Origin: Rhizobium sp. CIAT894 | GTDB taxonomy: Bacteria > Pseudomonadota > Alphaproteobacteria > Rhizobiales > Rhizobiaceae | Assembly (NCBI RefSeq): GCF_000172795.2 | Contig: NZ_CP020947.1 | Location: forward strand, 437,001 to 501,000 | Direction of reading: 5' to 3' | DNA length: 64,000 bases | Part shown: positions 37,119-45,459 of the stretch, piece after piece | Position numbering within the stretch: the first letter of the stretch is position 1 | Layout of the letters: every line of letters begins with the position of its first letter | Notes under the pieces: generated by a model | The model's input: the letters and a program-made list of their open reading frames with translations, nothing else | Told to the model about the DNA's origin: nothing | Database searches by the model: none | Program-made: the position numbers and the translations under genes

Positions 37119-38639
37119 ATGCCGGTTCAAGATCAGGGCGACAATCCTTCGGCGGAAATTCCCGCGGCCGGCGAGGCCGCAAGGGCGCGGTGCCCGTCTG
37201 CCGGCATGTTCGGCGGATTGTCGGGCAAGCTGCTCTGGCTCACCGTCGTCTTCATCATGCTCGCCGAAATCCTGATTTTCTTCCCCTCCGTCGCCAGCAT
37301 GCGCATACGCTGGCTGCAGGAGAGGCTGAACACGGCCGCCGCCGCCGCCATCGTCATCGATGGGCTGCAGCCGGTCGAGCTGCCGCGGGCGCTGCAGAAG
37401 GAGACGCTGGAGGCGACCGGTACCAAGGCGATCGTGCTGCGCAAGGACGGCACCTCTCGGCTCCTGGCGACGACCGATATGCCGACCTCCGTCGACGAAG
37501 CCTATGATCTCACCGACGTTCCGCCGGCAACGGCGATCCGTGATGCGCTCGACACCTTGATCTTCGGCGGCGGCAGGATGATCCGCGTCTACGGCCCCGT
37601 TGGCGACACTAATACCGGCGTCGAGGTGGTGATGAGGGACCGGCAGCTGCGCACGGCGATGTTTGCCTATTCCCGCAACGTCCTGCTGCTGTCGGTGCTG
37701 ATCTCACTCTTCACCGCGACGCTGATCTTCTTTGCGATCAACCGCATCCTGATCGGCCCGATCCGCCGGCTGACCGGCAGCATGCAGCAATTCTCCTCCG
37801 ATCCCGAAAACCCCGCCCATGTCTATATCGGCGATGGCGGCCGCGACGAACTGGCGGTCGCCGGCCGCAACCTCACCTCGATGCAGATGGAGCTGCAGAA
37901 GACGCTGAAGCAGCAGAAGAACCTCGCCGCTCTCGGCCTCGCCGTCTCCAAGATCAATCACGACATGCGCAATATCCTGGCCTCGGCGCAGCTGATGTCG
38001 GACCGGCTGGTCGATGTCGACGACCCGATGGTGAAAAGCTTCGCGCCGAAGCTGCTGCGCACCATCGACCGCGCCGTCGGCTATACCACCGAGGTGCTAT
38101 CCTACGGCAAGGCGAGCGAATCGGCCCCGCGCCGCCGCCATATCCTGCTTTTGGAACTCACCCAGGACGTCAAGGATATGCTGGCGATCGATCCGCAAAG
38201 CGGTATCGAATTCATCGAGCAGATCGGCGCCGATCTCAAGGTCGATGCCGATGGCGAGCAGCTGTTCCGCGTCATCCACAATCTCTGCCGCAATGCGCTG
38301 CAGGCACTGACCGCGCCGGGCGAGGGCGCCCCGGGTACGGCCAGGCGCATCACCGTCGCCGCCCAGCGCGTCGGCAGCGTCGTCAGCATCACCGTGGATG
38401 ATACCGGCCCCGGCATGCCTTTGAAGGCGCGCCAGAACCTCTTTGCCGCCTTCCGCGGCTCCGCCCGCTCCGGCGGCACCGGCCTCGGCCTGACGATCGC
38501 CCGCGAGCTGGTGCTGGCCCATGGCGGCACGATCGCGCTGGTGGAAAAACCGACTGTTGGAACCCAGTTCCGTATCGAGATCCCCGATCGCCCGGTTTCG
38601 CTGGAGGATTATCGCAGCCGGACGCATATCGAGAAGTGA
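37119..38639 (+). CDS. Membrane sensor histidine kinase
   Basis: A 506-residue kinase. Transmembrane segments lie at about residues 31-53 and 188-212 and bracket a periplasmic sensor of about 130 residues. HAMP is at about 212-265. The phospho-acceptor His lies in KINHDMRNILASAQ. The ATPase domain has N box HNLCRNALQAL, G1 DDTGPGMP and G2 GGTGLGLTIARELVLAHGG. No response regulator is adjacent, so this is an orphan kinase. The start ATG has only a weak ribosome site. Confidence 0.9.
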   Translation: MPVQDQGDNPSAEIPAAGEAARARCPSAGMFGGLSGKLLWLTVVFIMLAEILIFFPSVASMRIRWLQERLNTAAAAAIVIDGLQPVELPRALQKETLEATGTKAIVLRKDGTSRLLATTDMPTSVDEAYDLTDVPPATAIRDALDTLIFGGGRMIRVYGPVGDTNTGVEVVMRDRQLRTAMFAYSRNVLLLSVLISLFTATLIFFAINRILIGPIRRLTGSMQQFSSDPENPAHVYIGDGGRDELAVAGRNLTSMQMELQKTLKQQKNLAALGLAVSKINHDMRNILASAQLMSDRLVDVDDPMVKSFAPKLLRTIDRAVGYTTEVLSYGKASESAPRRRHILLLELTQDVKDMLAIDPQSGIEFIEQIGADLKVDADGEQLFRVIHNLCRNALQALTAPGEGAPGTARRITVAAQRVGSVVSITVDDTGPGMPLKARQNLFAAFRGSARSGGTGLGLTIARELVLAHGGTIALVEKPTVGTQFRIEIPDRPVSLEDYRSRTHIEK

Positions 38640-38762
38640 CGGGATTTCAGACGCGCGTGGCCGCAAATTTTTAAACGCGCGATTTTTTCAGAATTGCTCT
38701 TGCATTGTCCCGAAGGACGCTTTAGAGGATCGCCCACGCAAGCGGCACCGCCGCAGTTGCAC

Positions 38763-38839
38763 GCACCCGTAGCTCAGCTGGATAGAGCACCAGACTACGA
38801 ATCTGGGGGTCAGGAGTTCGAATCTCTTCGGGTGCGCCA
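38763..38839 (+). tRNA. tRNA-Arg (anticodon ACG)
   Basis: A full cloverleaf can be drawn: acceptor GCACCCG/CGGGTGC, D arm GCTC/GAGC, anticodon stem CCAGA/TCTGG around CTACGAA (anticodon ACG, reads CGN arginine codons after deamination to inosine), T arm with TTCGAAT, and encoded CCA at the end. 77 bases. It marks the left edge of the accessory region, a usual integration site, but I found no repeated 3' end downstream. Confidence 0.97.
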
Positions 38840-39012
38840 TTTCCCCTTTTTCACTGCAAGACTATGTTAAGGCCTTGAGCGGGAAGCTCAAATCCGCCGT
38901 TCTAAATCCTTCATTCCGCTTATATCTTGGCCTATCGGCGAAGGTTAGTTTCAGCGCCGCGCGGCGTTTTCCAATCTTGGCGGATACCGCCGTGATATGG
39001 CAGAATGAACAC

Positions 39013-39249
39013 ATGAAGAGCAACGTAGATATTTCTGACGATCTCAGCCGTCGCATCGACATGCTGGCAGAGCGTTCAACCTTGACACGCAGCCAGATTA
39101 TCGAAGACGCGCTTTCCCATGGTCGCTCTCTTGCGTGGCAGGAAAAATGGATCGCGGGCGTTCAGGCCGGGATCGAAGACGCCGACAGAGGCAACTTCGC
39201 CACGGATGAAGAAATTGCCGCCGTGCTGAACAAATACAGTCAGGCATAA
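39013..39249 (+). CDS. Ribbon-helix-helix antitoxin without toxin
   Basis: A 78-residue CopG/ParD-type protein: MKSNVDISDDLSRRIDMLAE, then RSTLTRSQIIEDALSHGRSLAWQEKW and an acidic C-terminus. Such antitoxins are normally followed by a ParE/RelE toxin. Here the next frame starts GTG CGC CTT GTC TGG ACG AAA CGC (VRLVWTKR, typical of such toxin starts) and then breaks into methyltransferase sequence. So the toxin appears deleted and the antitoxin orphaned. Confidence 0.75.
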   Translation: MKSNVDISDDLSRRIDMLAERSTLTRSQIIEDALSHGRSLAWQEKWIAGVQAGIEDADRGNFATDEEIAAVLNKYSQA

Positions 39250-39815
39250 CAGCCCGTGCGCCTTGTCTGGACGAAACGCTGTCTCACGGAGACGCCGTCT
39301 TCGATCCCTTCGTGGGCTTGGGAACGACGTTCTTCGTCTGCGAACAGAAGGGGAGAATCCCTTACGGGATAGAAGCCGTCCGGCAGCGATATGAATGGGT
39401 CAGCGAGCGCATCACGACAAAGGATCATCTCTTCTGCGGCGATAGCGCGGAACTGGCAGCCTTCGACCTTCCCGAAATGGATTTTTGCGTTACGTCGCCG
39501 CCATACATGCCCCATTGGCATCAATGGAACCCGCTTCATAACGGCGATCCGGACTATGATGGCTATGACGTCTATCTGAAAAGAATTCAGGAAATCTACG
39601 GCCGGATCTGCAAACGCATGAAGACGAACGCCTATCTTGTCGTTCAGGCCGACAATCTGACCAGCGAACAATTCTCTCCCCTTGTCTGGGATCTGGGAAG
39701 AGCTTTGTCGGAGGTGATAACACTTGAAGGGGAAATTATGGTGAATTGGTCTGAAGCAGTCGAAAGCGGCAACCGATTTACCCAGTGCCTCGTGTTCAAG
39801 AATGCAAGCGGATGA
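39250..39815 (+). pseudogene. 5'-truncated DNA (N4/N6) methyltransferase
   Basis: The 3' part of a DNA methyltransferase gene. The SAM-binding motif GDAVFDPFVGLGTTFFVCE comes first and the catalytic TSPPYM near the middle; the end is FTQCLVFKNASG. An intact protein would need at least 50-100 further N-terminal residues, which are missing: the frame begins inside the intergenic space just after the antitoxin gene. The first ATG-like start (39312, TTG or the codon for MGLG) falls inside the SAM motif. Probably a deletion that fused a toxin start to this gene. Confidence 0.7.
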
Positions 39816-39869
39816 AAAGTTTGCCGCGACCGCAGCTCCAGTGACCGCCCAAGGCAGCGAAGCGACAAA

Positions 39870-40295
39870 CTATTGCTCGGCCGGGAAGTCTTTTTCATAA
39901 GCTTCCCTTTCTTCCTTTCCGATCAAGGATGAGTAATAGCCGCTGCAAACCAGATACGAGCACTCATCCGGGTTGCCCGTTTGCCATCCCGGCTGGCAGA
40001 GGACGACCCGACGGAATTTGGCGTTGCAAAGTCCGTGGTTTGCCAAGAGCCGCGGATCGTTTCCGAAATACGCGCTTACGGCGTCATCGTGAGTCCATGC
40101 AGGAACGACTTTCCAATCAGCGGCGCCGCCCTCAGCGCTCACATTGCCGGTCGCACAGAACGACCAATTCGAAATCACGACCGGCTGATCGCAGGGAAAG
40201 GCCTGGACGGCGCTTCCCAGCAGGATCGAAACCAATGCCAGCAGCCGCTGGCCATAGACCATCGCGCCCTTCTTCCTCATGCCGACCTTTCGCAT
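39870..40295 (-). CDS. Small cysteine-rich secreted protein, copy A
   Basis: A 141-residue protein with a signal peptide (hydrophobic LLALVSILLGSAVQA, cleavage before FPCDQP). The mature part has six cysteines (FPC, SFC, GLC, VLC, ECSYLVC), so three disulfides are possible. The start at 40295 has GGAGGGCAGG upstream. It has a clear paralogue at 44763-45170 with the same cysteine pattern and long shared stretches such as PRLLANHGLCNAKF. Function not recognised. Confidence 0.75.
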   Translation of the reverse strand: MRKVGMRKKGAMVYGQRLLALVSILLGSAVQAFPCDQPVVISNWSFCATGNVSAEGGAADWKVVPAWTHDDAVSAYFGNDPRLLANHGLCNAKFRRVVLCQPGWQTGNPDECSYLVCSGYYSSLIGKEEREAYEKDFPAEQ

Positions 40296-40404
40296 CCTGC
40301 CCTCCAGCGCGTGCAATTTCCTGTCCCCGACGGGATCAGGCGATCTCAAAAGACACTCTAAGATTTTTTTCCTAGTTCATGAAACGTTCTTACGCTGGAT
40401 TGCT

Positions 40405-40593
40405 CGCAGTTGCAACCATGGAATGTTGGGTGTCGAAGAATATGTGGCGAGTGGCGATGTGGACGCTTGGGCCGTTCTTTCCCAGCGTGCGCGTGAAAGA
40501 AAAAGCCGCCCCAGTGCCGGAAACCCCGGCTCGTGCCCCTTGGTGGAGGCATCGAGCCCGAGAGAGTCCAAATGCCCTGACCCTACTCCTTGA
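40405..40593 (+). pseudogene. Remnant of the divergent gene start, copy A
   Basis: Bases 40405-40425 (CGCAGTTGCAACCATGGAATG) are also found at 45295-45315 upstream of the helix-turn-helix gene, and about 40 bases before it also match. From the ATG at 40423 an open frame of 56 codons (MLGVEEYVASGDVDAWAVLS) runs to a TGA at 40591. The body of the helix-turn-helix gene is missing. It looks like the truncated 5' end of a second copy; the similarity beyond the first 25 bases is weak. Confidence 0.5.
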
Positions 40594-40828
40594 TGGGAAT
40601 GCCGGCTTCGATTGCAGCTTCAATAAAGGCCTGCCGCGCCTCTTCCCGGTTTCGTTTGCCCGACATGACATCCGCGCAAACCGCGCAGGCCCGATCCAGA
40701 GCCGGCCCCTCTTCGGTCGGCCAGTCTTCGACCAACGCCCATGTTGCGGCCTGGGTTGTCTGGATGACCACCCACTGGTCCGGGCCTTCGAGGGCTAACG
40801 TCACCGGCTTCTTCCAAATGGTTTGCAT
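40583..40828 (-). CDS. DUF982-family protein
   Basis: An 81-residue protein of the DUF982 type, common in Rhizobiaceae on accessory DNA: KKPVTLALEGPDQWVVIQTTQA, then WALVEDWPTEEGPALDRA and REEARQAFIEAAIEAGI. Function unknown. The start at 40828 gives the family N-terminus MQTIWKKPV; the frame is open a little further upstream. It overlaps the end of the remnant on the other strand by a few bases. Confidence 0.75.
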   Translation of the reverse strand: MQTIWKKPVTLALEGPDQWVVIQTTQAATWALVEDWPTEEGPALDRACAVCADVMSGKRNREEARQAFIEAAIEAGIPIKE

Positions 40829-40959
40829 TGTCTCAGGACCTCCGCTGCGTGCTCTCTGCCGCCTCCTCACATAAGGCGGTTTATCCCGCGTGGCGAGGCG
40901 GCGGTGAGAGCGAGATGCTTTTTTCGAGCAACGCCGACTGCAGGCTTATGCGGCGCCTC

Positions 40960-41481
40960 TCAAAAATCCGGGGCGAATTCGCACGCCAGCAATGTCTTGC
41001 CCGGCAAGGCGTCCCCTTGGCGGGCAACAATCCGGACTTTTCCGGGGCCGGCAAGTCCCGGTTCGGGCTGCTGATCGGCTGGAAGCTCGCGAGAATAGCC
41101 CTTGGTGGATGTGCCAAGCAGGTCCGAGGTCTCCGGCTTCAATCCGTATTTTGCCGCCAGATCGTCAGCACGCTGGCCTTCGACCAGAATCCCGACCGCG
41201 TTGCTGGCAAAGAAAACCTCTGTCGACTTGAAGCCGTCACGGCCGATCTGGCGCGGGATCTTGTAGATCGCCGCACCCAGCGACGAGGTGTCCGGCTTGG
41301 CCAGAGCTTCCGCAGCATCATAAATTTCCGTTGCCGACGTCATCGAATAGGGCGGTTTGCACAGGGCGGCATCGAAGAACTTTTTATTGGCCGTATCGGC
41401 CATAAGATCTTCAATCTGAAATGTCGCAAAAACGATGCTGAGAGAGAAAGCGGCGAAGCGAATGAACTGGGCGTTGCGCAT
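40960..41481 (-). CDS. Secreted protein of unknown function
   Basis: A 173-residue protein with an N-terminal hydrophobic stretch (FIRFAAFSLSIVFATFQIEDLMA) that looks like a signal peptide. No known domain was recognised. It has only two cysteines (ALCKPPY and LLACEF), far apart, which could form one disulfide. It stands alone between the DUF982 gene and a toxin-antitoxin pair. Confidence 0.6.
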   Translation of the reverse strand: MRNAQFIRFAAFSLSIVFATFQIEDLMADTANKKFFDAALCKPPYSMTSATEIYDAAEALAKPDTSSLGAAIYKIPRQIGRDGFKSTEVFFASNAVGILVEGQRADDLAAKYGLKPETSDLLGTSTKGYSRELPADQQPEPGLAGPGKVRIVARQGDALPGKTLLACEFAPDF

Positions 41482-41679
41482 GTGATATTCCTGAAAATAG
41501 CTCTGGTCGCATTCGGCGCGAGTTTCATATTGCTTACGGGATTCGCAGAGGCTGTACCACCTTGAGTTTAGCCTTTTGTCTTTTCAAAAGTGCCGCCAAA
41601 TGCTTGGGTGAAGGTCGCTGTCGCGGATTGTCCAGCAAAATGCTTTTCACTCGCTCGGGGAAAGTGATAACGTTTGCCT

Positions 41680-41958
41680 ATGCCGACACCAAAGACCCAA
41701 CCGCTCGAAATTGACGCGCATTTGCAAGCGCGCCTTGGCGTCCTTGCCAAAAAGCAGGGGGCTTCGCTCGCAGATTTTGCCGAAAGCGTGCTGCGTTCCT
41801 ATGCCGATGAAGCGGAGCGCGCGATTAGCGAACAGGCTGAGGATGAAGCGCGCTGGCAGCGGTATCTAGAAACCGGAGTTTCGGTGCCGTTCGAGACAGT
41901 CCGGGCCAAACTGCGCGGTTTTGCCGCCGAAGCCGCCCGTAAAGCGGACCCGCAATGA
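41680..41958 (+). CDS. ParD-like antitoxin
   Basis: A 92-residue protein. The N-terminal part (LEIDAHLQARLGVLAKKQGASLADFAESVLRSY) is a short helix-loop-helix segment of ribbon-helix-helix type; the rest is charged and helical. The start ATG at 41680 is inside a slightly longer frame. It overlaps the ParE-type toxin gene by 4 bp (ATGA), the usual antitoxin-first order. Confidence 0.75.
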   Translation: MPTPKTQPLEIDAHLQARLGVLAKKQGASLADFAESVLRSYADEAERAISEQAEDEARWQRYLETGVSVPFETVRAKLRGFAAEAARKADPQ

Positions 41959-42248
41959 AATTCGTTTTCCTGCCGGAGGCAGAAGACGACATTGAGCGGC
42001 TTTATGGCTTCTTGATAGGACAAGCCAATCCTTTAGCCGCTCAAAAGGCCATGCTCGCAATTGACGAGGGCATCCAGATGCTTCTGGAAAACCCCCATAT
42101 CGGTATTCGGATGGAAGACCGCCCGCACTACCGTCAGCTCTTTGTTCCTTTTGGCAGAAGCGCCTACGTTCTGCGCTATCGCCTCGATGAGGAAACAGAC
42201 AGGCTTGTTGTCGTGCGCGTTTGGCATGGACGTGAGAACCGCATCTAG
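41955..42248 (+). CDS. RelE/ParE-family toxin
   Basis: A 97-residue protein with the ParE fold signs: MKFVFLPEAEDDIERLYGFL at the start, NPHIGIRMEDRPHYRQLFVPF, YVLRYRLDEETDRLVVVRVWHGRENR at the end. ParE toxins poison gyrase and RelE toxins cut mRNA on the ribosome; the sequence does not decide which. The complete pair is in contrast to the broken system at 39.0-39.3 kb. Confidence 0.88.
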   Translation: MKFVFLPEAEDDIERLYGFLIGQANPLAAQKAMLAIDEGIQMLLENPHIGIRMEDRPHYRQLFVPFGRSAYVLRYRLDEETDRLVVVRVWHGRENRI

Positions 42249-42304
42249 TTTGACGGATGGGTCTGGGGCAGTTTTGCGTCCGGAATTGCGTGAAAGCAAA
42301 GAGA

Positions 42305-42345
42305 TAGAGCATCTCCGTGGTTCGGAAAAAAACGGAAATGCTCTA
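42305..42345. repeat. Hairpin repeat at the 3' end of the LysR gene
   Basis: TAGAGCATCTCCG (42305-42317) and CGGAAATGCTCTA (42333-42345) pair with one mismatch around a loop with an A-run. This palindrome type is scattered in Rhizobium genomes. Here it covers the LysR stop codon and may serve as a terminator for both convergent genes. Confidence 0.65.
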
Positions 42346-43218
42346 GTCGAGCGACAGCCGCGCCGCGCACCAATGCCATACCGCATCGACCGCCTTTCGC
42401 GGGGATGACGCGCGTTTGCGGATAAGGAAGTAATCGGGTTCGATCAGCGTCGTCTCATCGATCACCTGCACCAGCCGCCCCGCCACGAGATCGGCCGCCA
42501 CGAACGCCCGGCAGGCCAAGGCGACGCCCTGGCCGGCCAGCGCCGCATCCAGCGCCAGTGTCGTGTGGTTGAACACGGCACCCGGCAGCTTCTCGCGCGA
42601 TCGCAGGACGAGCGGCCAGGGACTGACGGCGTCATGCAGAAGCGGCAGCTTGCGAAGTTCATCGGCCGTCATGGGAAGGGGCAGGTCCTTGACCAGATGC
42701 GGGCTGGCGACGGCGACCAGTTGCTGGCGGAACAGCAGCCTTGCCTCCAGCGAGGCCGGGAAAGGCCCGCGGGTCAGCCGCACCGCAATGTCCACCTGAT
42801 CGCGGTCGAAGTCCGACAGCGCCTCGGTGGCGACCGTTCGCAGTTCCACGTCGGGAAGGGCCGCCTTGAACTCGGCGAGGCGCGGGATCAGCAGCTTGGC
42901 GGCGACCGTCGGGGTAACGCTGATCGTCACGGCGTCCGGCCGGGCGAGAAGCCGCCCGGTCGCCTCACCGAGCGTATCGAAGGCGCGGGTCACATCCGCC
43001 AGATAGGCCGCGCCCTGCGAGGTCAGAGCCAGGCCGCGCGGCAGGCGCTGAAACAACATCAGGCCGAGTTGATCTTCGAGCGCGCGCACCTGCTGGGCGA
43101 CCGCACCCTGCGACACTCCCAGTTCCTCGGCCGCGGCGCGGAAATTCAATCTGCGGCCCGAGACTTCGAAGGCACGCAGCGCATTCAGCGGCGGCAGTTT
43201 GCGGCGGGATTGGACCAT
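42343..43218 (-). CDS. LysR-family transcriptional regulator, GcvA-like
   Basis: A 291-residue LysR protein. The N-terminal winged helix has LPPLNALRAFEVSGRRLNFRAAAEELGVSQGAVAQQVRALEDQLGLMLF, and the effector domain begins near residue 92 (VTISVTPTVAAKLLIPRL). It is divergent from the SDR gene at 43333 with a 114-bp gap, the usual layout of a LysR regulator and its target. The frame stays open far upstream, but the conserved start is at 43218. Confidence 0.9.
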   Translation of the reverse strand: MVQSRRKLPPLNALRAFEVSGRRLNFRAAAEELGVSQGAVAQQVRALEDQLGLMLFQRLPRGLALTSQGAAYLADVTRAFDTLGEATGRLLARPDAVTISVTPTVAAKLLIPRLAEFKAALPDVELRTVATEALSDFDRDQVDIAVRLTRGPFPASLEARLLFRQQLVAVASPHLVKDLPLPMTADELRKLPLLHDAVSPWPLVLRSREKLPGAVFNHTTLALDAALAGQGVALACRAFVAADLVAGRLVQVIDETTLIEPDYFLIRKRASSPRKAVDAVWHWCAARLSLD

Positions 43219-43332
43219 TGAGATTTCCCGATATTCCAGTAGAATTTCTACAGTCTGACATGTTTCTTTCTGACGCGAAAGCCGGCGCTGTCTCTGGCAT
43301 ACTGCTGTGCAAATCAATCGTTGGAGGCTCCG

Positions 43333-44037
43333 ATGTCTACAGAAAAAGTCGCTCTCATCACCGCAGGCGGTTCCGGCATGGGTGCCGCCGCGGCAAGGAA
43401 ACTGGCCGGGGACGGCTATTGCATTGCGGTGCTCTCCTCGTCGGGCAAGGGCGAAGCGCTGGCCAAGGAATTGGGCGGTGTCGGCGTCACCGGCTCGAAC
43501 CTGGTGAACGACGATGTGAAACGGCTCGTCGATCTGGCGATGGAACGATGGGGGCGGATCGACGCGCTGGTCAATTCCGCCGGCCATGGCCCGCGCGCGC
43601 CGATCCTCGAAATCTCGGACGAGGATTGGCACAAGGGTTTGGAGGTCTATTTCCTCAGCGCCGTGCGGCCGATCCGGCTGGTCGCGCCGATCATGGAGGC
43701 TCAAGGGGGCGGTGCCATCGTCAACATCTCGACGGCATGGGCCTTCGAGCCTTCTGCAATGTTCCCGACTTCGGCGTTTGCCAGGGCGGGGCTCGCAAGC
43801 TTCACCAAAATCTTTGCCGATACCTATGCGGCGAAGAACATCCGCATGAACAACGTCCTGCCCGGCTGGATCGACAGCCTGCCCGCCACCGACGAACGGC
43901 GCAACAGCGTGCCGATGGGCCGCTACGGCACGGCCGAGGAAATCGCGGCGACGGTTGCCTTCCTGCTCTCCGAAGGCGCCGGCTACATCACCGGCCAGAA
44001 CATCCGCGTCGATGGCGGCATTACCCGTTCCGTCTGA
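43333..44037 (+). CDS. Short-chain dehydrogenase/reductase family protein with atypical active site
   Basis: A 234-residue SDR. The cofactor motif is ITAGGSGMGAAAARKLA (TGxxxGxG variant), with NSAGHG (NNAG-like) and the active-site Ser in NISTAWAF. Where a classical SDR has Tyr-x-x-x-Lys the sequence reads FPTSAFARAGLASFTK, with no tyrosine, so normal proton transfer may be impaired. GGAGG at 43323-43327 fixes the start. It is divergent from a LysR gene and 8 bp upstream of a flavin split-barrel gene. Confidence 0.85.
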   Translation: MSTEKVALITAGGSGMGAAAARKLAGDGYCIAVLSSSGKGEALAKELGGVGVTGSNLVNDDVKRLVDLAMERWGRIDALVNSAGHGPRAPILEISDEDWHKGLEVYFLSAVRPIRLVAPIMEAQGGGAIVNISTAWAFEPSAMFPTSAFARAGLASFTKIFADTYAAKNIRMNNVLPGWIDSLPATDERRNSVPMGRYGTAEEIAATVAFLLSEGAGYITGQNIRVDGGITRSV

Positions 44038-44045
44038 GCCGCGCC

Positions 44046-44654
44046 ATGGAGACAGAGCAGGAAGGCGTGCCGTTGAACCTTGCCGATATAGACGCTTCGG
44101 CATGGCGAGAGCTGGAAGCGGCAGCGTCAAACCCGCAGTCGGGTTTCCGATTCTTGAACCTCTGCTCCGTCGATGCCGAGGCGAGACCACAGGCGCGTAT
44201 GGTGGTCTTGCGGCGCGCCGACCGGTCATTGCGGTTTTTGGAATTTCACACCGATATGCGCAGCCCGAAATGGCTTGAGCTTTCGGCAAATCCCCATGCG
44301 GCAGTGCTCGGCTTCTGCCCGCAGACCCGGCTGCAGTTTCGGCTGGAGGGGATAGTCGAACTGCACGCCGCAGGCAGCGATCAGGCGAACGCCGCCTGGG
44401 ACAGGCTCTCCACCTGGACGCGGACGACCTACACAGGCGGTCCGCCCGGCGACGAGGTTGCATTCGACGCGATCGACGGGGCGGGTCTACCGAAGCCTGC
44501 GGATGAGGCTGAGGGAAAGCCGCATTTCGGCCTGTTGATCTTTCGCGCCCGGGCGCTGGACTGGTTCCAGCTGCGCCGGCAGGACAACCGAAGGGCGCTG
44601 CTGACCTATGACGAGACGGGCGCGCTTGCAGCCGGCCGATGGCTCAATCCATGA
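44046..44654 (+). CDS. Pyridoxamine 5'-phosphate oxidase-like flavin-binding protein
   Basis: A 202-residue FMN split-barrel protein: FRFLNLCSVDAEARPQARMVVLRRADRS, LEFHTDMRSPKWLELSANP and the C-terminal DWFQLRRQDNRRALLTYDE are pyridoxamine-oxidase-like. Whether it makes pyridoxal phosphate or acts on another substrate is not clear; true PdxH has a longer C-terminal region. It lies 8 bp after the SDR gene, so the two are probably an operon under the LysR regulator. Confidence 0.82.
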   Translation: METEQEGVPLNLADIDASAWRELEAAASNPQSGFRFLNLCSVDAEARPQARMVVLRRADRSLRFLEFHTDMRSPKWLELSANPHAAVLGFCPQTRLQFRLEGIVELHAAGSDQANAAWDRLSTWTRTTYTGGPPGDEVAFDAIDGAGLPKPADEAEGKPHFGLLIFRARALDWFQLRRQDNRRALLTYDETGALAAGRWLNP

Positions 44655-44762
44655 CAAGGATCGGTGGCGCTCTCACGGGCGCAGCCGCACGACAATCGAA
44701 GCGCCCGGGCCTCGCAACTCCAATTCTTCCCCATCCATTCCCGAGAGAACAATGCGGTCATG

Positions 44763-45170
44763 TTAATGTTCTTTCAAATGGTCTGCCGTTTCTCTCTTCG
44801 CGAACACGGATGAGTAATAGCCACTGCAAATCAGATATGAGCACTCATCCGGGTCGCCCGTTTCCCATCCCGGCAGGCAGAGGACGACACGTTGGAACTT
44901 GGCGTTGCAAAGTCCGTGGTTTGCTAAGAGCCGCGGCTCGTTTTCGAAATGCGCGCTTACGGCTTTCTGACGAGTCCACTCAGGCACAGCTTTCCAATCA
45001 GCGTCGCCGCCCTCGTCGCTCACATTCGCGATCCCGCAGAGCGACCAATTGGAGATCTTGATCGGCTGATCGCAGGGAAAGGCCTGGACGGCGCTTGCCA
45101 GCAAGATCGAAAACAAGGCCAGCAATCGCTTGCCGCAAACCACCACGGTCTTTTCCCACATGCCGATCAT
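44763..45170 (-). CDS. Small cysteine-rich secreted protein, copy B
   Basis: A 135-residue paralogue of the protein at 39870-40295. It has a signal peptide (LLALFSILLASAVQA before FPCDQP) and the same six cysteines; shared stretches include PRLLANHGLCNAKF and VVLCLPGWETGDPDECSYL. The start at 45170 was chosen for AGGAG upstream; the frame is open to 45245. It is divergent from the helix-turn-helix gene, as copy A is from its remnant. Confidence 0.75.
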   Translation of the reverse strand: MIGMWEKTVVVCGKRLLALFSILLASAVQAFPCDQPIKISNWSLCGIANVSDEGGDADWKAVPEWTRQKAVSAHFENEPRLLANHGLCNAKFQRVVLCLPGWETGDPDECSYLICSGYYSSVFAKRETADHLKEH

Positions 45171-45459
45171 TCGCGCCGTCTCCTGCCGCGTGTCATTCGT
45201 CCCTGGCAACATCCTAGCAGGAAGGCCGTGGTGACATAAGATCAAAATTAAGAATATTTTCCTATGCTGTGGATCGTTCCTGCGCTAAGTTGTCCGCAGT
45301 TGCAACCATGGAATGCCGGATGTCGAGCAAATTTTTCCCTATCGGCGAGGTGGCCGCCGGGACGATCCTGGGTCGTTGTCCGCTTTCTGGACAGAATTGC
45401 CCGTCGCGCAGCACAGGCAGATTGCCGAAAGGTCGGCCGGCAACAGGGGCGAGGGGCTG

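Noticed and set aside
42343..44463. A 706-codon minus-strand frame reading through LysR into the SDR region
   Set aside because: Only the last 291 codons are a recognisable protein (LysR); the upstream part overlaps the SDR and flavin genes on the other strand and has no conserved features.
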